Shown one piece after another: positions 58,320-64,000 of a stretch of DNA of 64,000 bases. The translations under genes and the position numbers were made by a program. The notes under the pieces are model-generated. The model was not told the DNA's origin. It saw nothing but the letters and a program-made list of their open reading frames with translations, and searched no databases. This stretch comes from Ophiura sarsii (Eukaryota; Echinodermata; Ophiuroidea; Amphilepidida; Ophiuridae), in assembly GCA_035610835.1 (NCBI GenBank), contig CM069444.1, forward strand, positions 5,346,839 to 5,410,838. Direction: 5' to 3'. Each line of letters starts with the position of its first letter. The stretch's first letter is position 1.

Positions 58320-58505
58320 ATTTGTAGACGACGGTTAAACAACTGTTCTACCAGTACAATGTATCTTCAGTTATATATAGATTACACACTTACCGTTAAT
58401 AGTTGTTAGACAGCCAATCAAGACACACAGTATGGTTATTCGTAAATTAATATAAAACCGCTGCCGATAATAACAACTTATACTACATGCCATCTTCAGG
58501 GACAT
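44018..58505 (-). CDS. Adhesion G-protein-coupled receptor with C-type lectin domain (17 exons)
   Basis: The product should be a cell-surface receptor that self-cleaves at its GPS and signals through a seven-helix domain. I assembled 17 coding exons with consistent phases totalling 2,580 nt (859 residues plus stop). Order: signal peptide, C-type lectin domain (~38-182), Ser/Thr-rich region (~183-389), GAIN (~390-565) with GPS HLT, TM1-TM7, and a 42-residue Glu/Arg-rich tail. All introns are GT-AG except a likely GC-AG after the mucin exon. The start is ATG 58505; an upstream exon (58925-59008) keeps the frame open and could add residues. The ligand is unknown. The lectin domain has EPQ instead of EPN or QPD and WTTD instead of WND, so sugar binding is uncertain. 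Introns carry several transposons. Confidence 0.93.
44341..44430 (-). CDS. Receptor exon 16: cytoplasmic tail
   Basis: Thirty codons between ATTACAG and GAG|GTAAGC, phase 0 on both sides. The segment (EVDGVAAAASNNQSRF then EEEELRQQHERHE) is charged and likely helical, following TM7. Confidence 0.85.
45085..45390 (-). repeat. tRNA-like SINE in receptor intron
   Basis: On the minus strand a head with a B-box-like GGGAGTTCTAGCCCC near 45,328-45,342 is followed by a body and a tail. The tail is AAAGCGCTACATAAGAATGG followed by a TTATTATT microsatellite. That tail resembles the 3' end of the LINE remnant at 60,530-60,600, the usual arrangement for a SINE mobilised by that LINE. The body is also of a type common in marine invertebrates. 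Confidence 0.55.
46115..46283 (-). CDS. Receptor exon 15: TM6, extracellular loop 3 and TM7
   Basis: Acceptor TTCTTTAG; donor GAG|GTTTGT. The peptide contains LLGMTWVFGFMAV (TM6) and FQYLFVILNSLQGVLIFILF (TM7), both signature adhesion-GPCR segments. Enters phase 2, leaves phase 0. Confidence 0.93.
46498..46596. repeat. Near-perfect 34-bp-stem hairpin in receptor intron
   Basis: AGAATAAAATATAGTTCGTA...GCTATA is followed after about 31 nt by its reverse complement with one mismatch. It could be a tiny palindromic MITE or encode a hairpin RNA. It lies between exons 14 and 15. Confidence 0.75.
46617..46705 (-). CDS. Receptor exon 14: end of TM5 and intracellular loop 3
   Basis: Acceptor TTTGCAG; donor AAG|GTACAT. 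Encodes VNTVILGCIARILWRS followed by VNAVNVKDEVTGIR, continuing TM5 into the loop before TM6. Phase 0 to 2. Confidence 0.9.
47251..47317 (-). CDS. Receptor exon 13: extracellular loop 2 and TM5
   Basis: Acceptor TTTTCAG; donor TTG|GTAAGT. Encodes CWLNTTFGLIWAFAAPALFV, the conserved CWL motif of the second extracellular loop, which pairs by disulfide with TM3, and then TM5. Confidence 0.93.
47794..48014 (-). CDS. Receptor exon 12: TM3 and TM4
   Basis: Acceptor ACAATAG; donor AAG|GTACGA. Contains the TM3 Cys (VACTTIAMILHYLFL), WMLAEGINLYYKLVKVYG and a TM4 segment GIAWGVPIPIVAISAAV. Phase 0 to 2. Confidence 0.93.
48245..48350 (-). CDS. Receptor exon 11: intracellular loop 1 and TM2
   Basis: Acceptor CTGCTGCAG; donor AAG|GTAAAG. 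Encodes SLRSSDRYQIHINLAISLLL and AQVLFLTGVEQTHVK, the typical adhesion-GPCR TM2. Phase 2 to 0. Confidence 0.93.
49231..49334 (-). CDS. Receptor exon 10: TM1
   Basis: Acceptor ATGATAG; donor TTTGA|GTAAGT. Encodes ITGTDTRALEVLTTIGCSLS and the hydrophobic IVALVITISVFLAF. Phase 0 to 2. Confidence 0.9.
49545..49650 (-). CDS. Receptor exon 9: GPS autoproteolysis motif
   Basis: Acceptor TGTCAAG; donor GAT|GTAAGT. Encodes LWSQNGCK and later ECRSDHLTNFAILVQ. HL|T is the self-cleavage triad of GPS motifs. The second Cys of the usual C-x-C before HLT is Ser here. Phase 2 to 0. Confidence 0.93.
49837..49883 (-). CDS. Receptor exon 8: start of GPS
   Basis: A 47-bp exon between TATGTAG and ACGG|GTAAGA. 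Encodes RSAGVEFKCGYQTND, supplying the first GPS cysteine. Phase 0 to 2. Confidence 0.88.
50479..50678 (-). CDS. Receptor exon 7: GAIN domain strands
   Basis: Acceptor TTTAAAG; donor CAG|GTAAGG. Encodes VAVLVAIFKSL, an N-glycosylation site NIT, ILPFLASKVVSILAF and PIEPLTLAMSYNNAQ, the beta-strand core of GAIN before the GPS. Phase 1 to 0. Confidence 0.88.
51045..51651. mobile_element. Mariner-like palindromic MITE in receptor intron
   Basis: The 607-bp element starts CGAGGGGGTATCAAAAGGTT and ends with the inverted copy, flanked by TA on both sides. The two halves are reverse complements over about 270 bp each with few mismatches, leaving a short centre near 51,300-51,360. It sits between exons 6 and 7. 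Confidence 0.8.
51709..51804 (-). CDS. Receptor exon 6: GAIN domain
   Basis: Acceptor TGCCGAAG; donor GGAG|GTAAGG. Encodes CISCEYTMGEVRTKDGSK and VNVTIPPDSNTKG. Phase 1 on both sides. Confidence 0.82.
52406..52480 (+). pseudogene. tRNA-like relic in receptor intron
   Basis: The T arm CTGGGTTTCAAATCCCAG pairs perfectly and an A-box-like TAGCTGGTCTACTGG precedes it. The anticodon stem does not form. Probably a SINE head or pseudogene. Confidence 0.45.
53779..53854 (-). CDS. Receptor exon 5: N-terminal GAIN segment
   Basis: Acceptor GTGTAACAG; donor ATGG|GTGAGC. Encodes KWINDISSNISANPENQFIL and ETAEM. Its phase 0 start requires the preceding exon to end at a GC donor. Phase 0 to 1. Confidence 0.85.
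54102..54721 (-). CDS. Receptor exon 4: Ser/Thr-rich mucin-like region with duplicated unit
   Basis: A 620-bp exon (206 full codons) after ATGCATGACAG. Dominated by Thr, Ser and Pro, as expected for an O-glycosylated stalk. It contains two tandem copies of a ~62-residue unit running from HLS.K.SLQTESTTLP to TGNLS..EPLT. It ends LIGIFQKLSSRNLSYE, the likely lead-in to GAIN. The donor fitting the next exon's phase is GAG|GCAAGT. Confidence 0.88.
55530..55655 (-). CDS. Receptor exon 3: second half of the C-type lectin domain
   Basis: Acceptor TTCTTCAG; donor AAAG|GTAAGC. Encodes WAAGEPQSSNQKRRCQYLDI, DDWTTDKC and RVVCEV, the C-terminal cysteine pattern of the fold. Phase 1 on both sides. Confidence 0.92.
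55829..56140 (-). CDS. Receptor exon 2: first half of the C-type lectin domain
   Basis: Acceptor CTTACCAG; donor GGA|GTGAGT. Encodes WCQDGWMEFDTSCYILL, FQAALNECNSLNAK and YYWGGCKTG, with the long-form N-terminal cysteine pair. Phase 1 on both sides. Confidence 0.92.
56178..56457. mobile_element. MITE with GGACGCACCATT ends in receptor intron
   Basis: Ends GGACGCACCATTTGATTTTC and, inverted, GAAAATCTAATGGTGCGTCC. The interior has G runs and a C run near 56,417. No clear target duplication, so superfamily is open. Confidence 0.7.
56623..57920. mobile_element. GTGTCA-motif inverted-repeat element in receptor intron
   Basis: The ends CACTGACAAATAATTTGGTG and CACCAATTTATTTTTCAGTG are inverted. 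TACATATTATATATA lies on both sides (56608-56622, 57921-57935). Inside is a nested 84-bp, nearly perfect inverted repeat (57065-57148 with 57364-57447). Dozens of GGTGTCA/TGACACC motifs occur throughout. CACTG tips are seen in CACTA/Chapaev-type elements; no transposase is present. Confidence 0.7.
57520..57655. repeat. 21-bp palindromic minisatellite (ACACCAATTGGTGTCAGAATT)
   Basis: About six consecutive units, each self-complementary around CCAATTGG. One unit carries an extra G that shifts the register. Lies inside the element 56623-57920; frames read through it are not genes. Confidence 0.85.
58291..58319. repeat. 29-nt poly(C) run
   Basis: Uninterrupted C run in the intron between exons 1 and 2 of the receptor gene. 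No flanking inverted repeat was found here. Confidence 0.9.
58394..58505 (-). CDS. Receptor exon 1: signal peptide
   Basis: Starts at ATG 58505-58503, directly after an acceptor (GATATTGCAG, exon begins 58507), with a second in-frame ATG four codons later. Encodes a basic stretch, then ITILCVLIGCLTTIN, a signal-peptide core. Donor AACG|GTAAGT, phase 1. The acceptor shows that at least one exon lies upstream. Confidence 0.85.
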
Positions 58506-58924
58506 TTCTGCAATATCAACAAGAAAAAAGAATACTTTTAGTAATAAACTGCTTGAAAAAAATGGCAACAAATGGCCTTATTTTGGTCAACTTGTCAAAA
58601 ACTATTGATCGACGATCAAAGTTGTGATTACATTTTTTTCTTCTTTTAAACAATATGGTACACCTCTCAGGGTCAATAGCCTGTATTTGAATTACCATGT
58701 TAAATTTATGTGACGTCCCATTGGATTACATGTGACATTTGACCCTAAATTGAGGTCAAAGGTCAATTTAACATCTACGTTGGTAAGGATGTTCACCGAG
58801 GTTGTATTCTCCAAATTTCAAGGACAATTTTGGTACATAACTCCCCTACACTAAAAATAGTAAAATGGGATTTACACAATTACAATTTAGCAATATTAAA
58901 TACATTGTATCCAGATTTATATAC

Positions 58925-59008
58925 CTAAACTTCCAGTAAGAATAGCGATCATCACCAATATTATTGGACTTCGAGATTTATTTTCTTTCTTCTTCCTTTT
59001 TTTCAATT
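58925..59008 (-). CDS. Possible upstream exon of the receptor gene
   Basis: Between TGTTTCAG and TTAG|GTATAT an 84-bp segment joins exon 1 in frame. It encodes a Lys-rich stretch then IILVMIAILTGSL, another signal-like hydrophobic segment with an internal ATG. A donor ACG|GTACGT at 59590 could end an exon further upstream with matching phase, but no ATG precedes in that frame. It may be alternative coding or 5' untranslated sequence. Confidence 0.45.
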
Positions 59009-59591
59009 CTGAAACATAGTATGAAAGCAATCACTTTACATAAGTAACATCAACTTTTATTGCATATTTGATTTGATAATATAGGAGTTAGACTTGTTAA
59101 AACTATAGTTGCTACTCCAAGTCTTGTTCGATCATCATACAGGCGATTGCTATTCTATGGGTACTGGGGAAGACACCGGTCTATAAGTTGCGGACGTGTG
59201 TGTAGATGCTTGTTATTGCGAACGTGATTGTAATTAGGTGATGGATGACATTGGTGTTGGTGATGTAGAACGGTGTTCTGTTACAATCTTGTGGTTAAGG
59301 TATTTCATGCTGATATTTATGAACAACGACATAAAAGTTGTATTCAGAACGCTTTGACGGACTCGTGCGTACTTTCAGAGTATGTTGCGTACTGAGCGCA
59401 TTAACCGAAACGGTGTGTGACAGCTGTATCCAAATTTAGATGCGCGATCGCATTGTTAATTCGCATTTGTCTAATACAGGAGCGCGAGAAGGTTTGACAG
59501 ATTATTGGTTGTGTGCTTCACCCAGGTTTGACATTTAAAGCACTCTGCGTGATACAGAACAATGTACACTAACAATCAAAAGTTACGTACC

Positions 59592-60529
59592 GTTACCAAA
59601 CCGCTTTCCTAGTCCCACCGGATTGTTGGCCTCCACTCCACACACTGGGCGAATCAACAAATCCGAGAATCACGTGTATCCTTAAAATCAAATTTTGTTG
59701 GGATATTGAGTATGATTCACCTTTTATTGCCAATCAGGTATTTTATCCTAATCATCAAATCAGACATAGAAGAACTATCAGTAAACAGTTCCAACTCCAA
59801 AGACTTTTTTTTGTGCATATACGATCTGGTACTTATCCCAACATTTCTCCCTATCGTTCAGCCAATCAGATTACGACACACTCTCAAGTCCCTGGTAGAA
59901 ACAATTCCGTGCCCTTATATGAAAAGTCTCTGCAGCGGCGCCGACTAGATCAATCGCCGTATGATACTCGAGATAGCTAAACTCTACAGCAATCACCGGG
60001 CTCTGCGACACTTCGCTGTACGTTTATAATGACATGAATGATGATATGCTTACTGCTGATACCATGGTGATTGGAATATATCTGCTGATACCATGGTGAT
60101 TGGTATCAACAATTTGATGACTATTTAATTGGAGTCGTCTTCTTCATGCTTCGACCTAGTTTTATAAATTGATAGCACTTCGCAGCTACTAATTAATGTA
60201 GTCGCTTCATTTGTTCCTTCAATTCATGTTTTATTCAACTACGTTCTAACAATCACGTTCCACAAGTGTGCATTGATTCGGTTAGTTGTTAAAAAATACA
60301 TGGAGAGAAGTGGGTTTTTTTATGGAACCAGGACCACTTTTCACCTTAAATAGGCTTATGAAAACGTCCATAACAAGATTCTGTGTTTTATCCAAAATAT
60401 GGTAAAAATGGACCGTTTTGTATGGCTGATCTGACCTAAATTTCACGTTTTAATCTAATACGAGATTTTGTTTTTGGAAACAGGACCCTGTTTACCTTAG
60501 ATGAGCTTATGAAAACATATATAATAATA
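59592..60529. other. Upstream region of the receptor gene, no other gene seen
   Basis: The promoter is expected here but I cannot identify a TATA or initiator with confidence. A duplicated 29-bp phrase (TGCTGATACCATGGTGATTGG) lies near 60,051-60,110. The phrase CTTATGAAAAC preceded by ACCTTA recurs at 60,340 and 60,500. Confidence 0.35.
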
Positions 60530-61540
60530 AAAATAATAATAATAATACAAAATTCTTATAGAGCGCCTTACAACAAGTTCTCAAAGCGCTTATATACAAA
60601 AACACAGAAAAGTACAATACATACAATACAAACAAAACAATATGAGAGACATACTGGAACTGCGTATCAAAAATACAGAGGGCCTGCACAATAGTTGACA
60701 AAGCCATAAAGATATGAGTCTTGAGACACTTTTTAAATTGGCCAAGAGATGACATTGAACGAATATAAACTGCTCACAAAAAGTATCGAAACACTTAGAA
60801 ATGATCCAATATATAACGACTCGAAAGGGTATGCATTAATAAAAGCAAATAACCAAGTGCATACTTTTGTTCTGCGTATTTTGACACCTCGATCGATGAG
60901 ATACGATGTTGCGGAGCGGAGTTATTGTCATTTCAGTGGTCGTGAGTCCAGTTTCAAAAGTGACAATCATCCTGTAGAAAGAGGTTTGCATTACTGTTTA
61001 GAATGATCAGATTCGTGCTTTTCAATAGGGATGAGTGTCACTTTTGAAACTTTTTGTGAGCAGTTATGATGGCAAACTGTTCCAAAACTTTGGTGCTATG
61101 ATCGCAAAGGTTCTGTTACTGTAAACTTTGATGTTTCCTGAAGCCGGGATGCGAAGAAGATTTTGAGAAGAAGAGCGAAGGGTTCTCCCAGGAGTGTATT
61201 TAGTAAGAAGTTCTGTGATATAAATTATGCTGGTGCCATATTGTTTAATGCCTTGAATGTGAGCAGATCTATCTTGTATTGTAAGTGTTGCTGAACAGGA
61301 GCCAGTGAAGCTCACAAAGATTCGGCTTCATGTGGTCACGCCTTGAGTACCGTGACACGAGTCGGGCAGCAGAATTTTTCACTCGTTGTAAGTTTGCAAT
61401 TTGGTATTCAGGTAGACCATACAAAAGGCTATTGCAGCTGTCACGTCTTGATAACACATAGGAGTGAACAGGTCGCTCAGTTGACTCGCGATCAAGATAT
61501 GTGATGAGCTTTCCGATCTTGTAAATGTCAACATTTGTCA
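60530..61540 (-). pseudogene. CR1/L2-like LINE 3' remnant (reverse transcriptase C-terminus)
   Basis: On the minus strand the remnants of RT read YLDRESTERPVHSYVLSRRD, CNSLLYGLP, LQRVKNSAARLV, ELHWL, then TELLTKYTPGRTLRSSS, IIAPKFWNSLP and, after a MITE insertion, GQFKKCLKTHIF. That succession is typical of CR1/L2-group elements. Frameshifts near 61,290 and the MITE (60769-61064) break the frame. The 3' tail GCGCTCTATAAGAATTTTGT plus a TTATTATT microsatellite is at 60,530-60,575. Confidence 0.85.
60769..61064. mobile_element. TA-type MITE inserted in LINE remnant
   Basis: Inverted ends ACTGCTCACAAAAAGT and ACTTTTTGTGAGCAGT, flanked by TA within one base. It splits the LINE reading frame between WNSLPS and the FKKCLKTHIF block. 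Tc1/mariner-like, non-autonomous. Confidence 0.75.
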
Positions 61541-62695
61541 TTCTATACCCCCCAAAAGGCCTAAAACGTCCAAAATGTCGTGAGTGCGCATCAATAAGAG
61601 TGACTTTTTTTGGACTCAGCACATTTTGTTACATACGATAGGTTTGTCTAACCTTCCTTAGGAAAGAATCTGATTAACAGTACTTATCTCCCAAACTATT
61701 AACTATAGGGTGAAACATATATCAGTCTAACAGAAAACTATTTCAAAACCAGATTTAACGGACATACAAACAGTTTCAGAAATGAAAAGTAGACAAATGC
61801 AACGACCCTCTTTAAGTCAATGTACATTGATTGATAGTAACGTGCTACACTCTCACACATGGTGAATCCTTACACATATCCTAGCAAAGCATATTGTACA
61901 CGTAACCCTGTATAAAGTATGTCAGACTATGTAAACCACATAATAGCCATCCAAATAATAGAAACGATCTCATTTAAGCAATGTATCCTAGCTTACTGAC
62001 AATATCGGTGCGTCATTTAAACCTTCGTTGGGTTGTACAATTGTAAATTCGACTGTTCAAAAATATTTTTCAATTAAAATTAGGGTCATCTCGAGCGATC
62101 CCGTGTTCATGGAGAGCGAAGATTCGTTTTACAATGGGTTTGTCTTTTAGGAAGGCAATTTAACAAAAGTGTGTGCGGTATCCGTGAGAGAACAAATTAC
62201 AAAATGGCCTCAGTAAAAGTGGGTCACAAATTTAAGTTGGTTCAATTAGGCTTAAAAGCATACCAAATTGTTCGTCTGAGCACAGAATAAGAAAATAAAG
62301 TGCCCTACTTATCGCGTGACTGATTCCGCTAATATCAAATATGCACCCGATTTTATATTTAGATTTTTCAATCAACGCCAATCATCTAGATGATGGTGCA
62401 TCGTACAATAGAACATTGGATAATTATTTTTATTGAAGAAAACAAAAAGCCAGAATATTAAGTGGATACAAAAACCTAAAGGGTTCTAGTAATAGCATTA
62501 CATTTCCAAACATATATAAGTGTGAAACAGGAAATAATGATACAATAACTCTTCCGAGTTGACGTCCCTGATAAAATGTCAAAAACATACAAGTATTGTG
62601 ATTCGCCATATTTCTCCCTTTATAACCAACTTTAGATAAATGTGGGGTGTTATTTTAGTGTAGAACTGGTTACGCCAGTTGCAACGTGTTTAATT
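61541..62695. other. No gene seen
   Basis: AT-rich sequence with no supported exon, RNA gene or recognisable repeat. Confidence 0.35.
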
Positions 62696-63598
62696 TTTAG
62701 AGTCTTCAAGTGTTTACGTTGAAGAGAGCGAGAATCTTCAAGTGTTTAGATTGAAGGGAGCTAGAGTCTTCAAGTACGTAGGTTGAAGGGAGCTAGAGTC
62801 TTCAAGTATTTAGGTTAAAGGGAGCTAGAGTCTTCAAGTATTTAGGTTGAAGGGAGCTAGAGTCTTCAAGTATTTAGGTTGAAGGGAGCTAGAGTCTTCA
62901 AGTGTTTAGATTGAAGGGAGCTAGAGTCTTCAAGTATTTAGGTTGAAGGGAGCTATAGAGTCGTCAAGAATTTAGGTTGAAGGGAGCTAGAGTCTTCAAG
63001 AATTTAAGTTGAATGGAGCTAAAGTCTTCAAGTGTTTAGGTTGAAGAGAGCTAGAGTCTTCAAGTGTTTAGGTTGAAGGGAGCTAGAGTCTTCAAGTGTT
63101 TAGATTGAAGAGAGCTAGAGTCTTCAAGTATTTAGGTTGAAGGGAGCTAGAGTCTTCAAGTATTTAGGTTGAATGGAGCTAGAGTCTTCAAGTATTTAGG
63201 TTGAAGGGAGCTAGAGTCTTCAAGTATTTAGGTTGAAGGGAGCTAGAGTCTTCAAGTATTTGGCTTGAAGGGAGCTAGAGTCTTCAAGTATTTAGGTCAG
63301 TGGCGTAGCTAGGATATTCATATTGGGGGCGAAAAATGAAAATGAACCGACAAGATTTTCGTGAGTCAACATTTTCGACTTTACACCTATTTTTGTACAT
63401 GATTGAGCTACATTTTGGCTCTAACAAGCTTGAATCAAAGAATATTGCATTTTGGGAAGACATATGCGCGCGTAGCGCGCGAACATTTTTCATTAGTGTA
63501 CTCTTGACCATCATAATTCCATGATTCCTTTGGTCAAATGAACCGACAGTGCCAATCTCAACCGACACGACGTCAATATTGGGAGTTCGCCCCCCTCG

Positions 63599-63635
<37 letters not shown>

Positions 63636-64000
63636 TGGCTACGCTACTGATTTAGGTTGAAGAGAGCTAGAGTCTCCAAGTATTTAGGTTGAAGGGAGCT
63701 AGAGTCTTCAAGTGTTTCGGTTGAGGGGAGCTAGAGTCTTTTTAAAAGTATTCAGGTTAAAGGAAACTAGAGTCCTCATGTATTTAGTTTGAAGGGAGCT
63801 AGCGTCTTCAAGCATTTCGGTTGAAGGGAGCTAGAGTCTTCAAGTATTTAAGTTGATGGCGTTTTGGGTCTTCAAGGAAAATGTAATATATTACAAACAC
63901 AAAGAGCGTCTACAAAATGGTGCCGAACTGATAGTTAAGTGCAACTATACACGAGATCTGCATTGTTCTAGTGTTTCTGTTGAAGGGAGCTAGAGTCTTC
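62696..64000. repeat. 32-bp minisatellite, interrupted by a MITE
   Basis: The unit is close to GAGTCTTCAAGTATTTAGGT + TGAAGGGAGCTA. About 19 units lie left of the MITE at 63298 and about 10 more, increasingly diverged, run off the right edge. Units vary at AGTATTT/AGTGTTT and GGGAGCT/AGAGAGCT in short higher-order blocks. Confidence 0.95.
63298..63649. mobile_element. hAT-like MITE with poly(C), second copy
   Basis: Ends CAGTGGCGTAGCTAG and CTGGCTACGCTACTG, with the 8-bp duplication ATTTAGGT on both sides, taken from the minisatellite unit. It shares the body of the copy at 39159-39490, with several small indels, and an extra ~50 bp before its C run. Confidence 0.88.

Noticed and set aside
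62696..64000. CRISPR-like regular repeats
   Set aside because: Units are contiguous with no unique spacers, and the window is animal DNA; it is a minisatellite.

Overview
This is animal nuclear DNA, AT-rich and loaded with transposons. It has spliced genes with GT-AG introns, a nuclear tRNA-Asn, tRNA-derived SINE-like repeats, LINEs, a Ty3/gypsy element and many foldback or MITE-like elements. The one well-resolved host gene is an adhesion GPCR with an N-terminal C-type lectin domain. That gene, together with the repeat types, fits a marine invertebrate, perhaps a deuterostome such as an echinoderm, hemichordate or lancelet. The species cannot be fixed from the sequence.

Layout. 1-7.8 kb: old interspersed repeats, short inverted-repeat elements and two orphan candidate exons on the minus strand. 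7,866-16,170: a complete Ty3/gypsy element with 464-bp LTRs that differ at one base by eye, a 5-bp target duplication (ATATG), gag with a zinc knuckle, a canonical -1 frameshift site, protease, RT/RNase H/integrase and a C-terminal chromodomain. It carries one stop early in gag and one frame break between protease and RT. 16,716-22,624: a Tx1/L1-like LINE on the minus strand with an uninterrupted 1,241-residue ORF2, flanked by 501-bp direct repeats that look identical. 22.6-31 kb: a candidate terminal exon, a 220-bp inverted repeat pair 4.8 kb apart, tRNA relics and an apparently good tRNA-Asn. 31.1-35.2 kb: a 4-kb palindrome whose arms carry degenerate repeats rich in ATGGCCGCC. 35.4-42.2 kb: two 1.6-kb ACGTA-rich elements in opposite orientation, each with a TTA target duplication, plus a hAT-like poly(C) MITE between them.

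44.0-59.6 kb: the adhesion GPCR gene on the minus strand. I could place 17 coding exons whose intron phases all agree. They sum to 2,580 nt (859 residues plus stop) and read signal peptide, C-type lectin domain split over two exons, Ser/Thr-rich mucin-like exon, GAIN domain, GPS with an HLT cleavage triad, seven membrane helices and a short charged tail. The introns host a SINE, a near-perfect hairpin, a mariner-like palindrome, a hAT-like or similar poly(C) MITE and a 1.3-kb element built of GTGTCA motifs.

60.5-61.5 kb: a decayed CR1/L2-like LINE 3' end interrupted by a small TA-type MITE. Its 3' tail resembles the tail of the SINE in the receptor intron. 62.7-64.0 kb: a 32-bp minisatellite running off the window, with a second poly(C) hAT-like MITE inserted in it.
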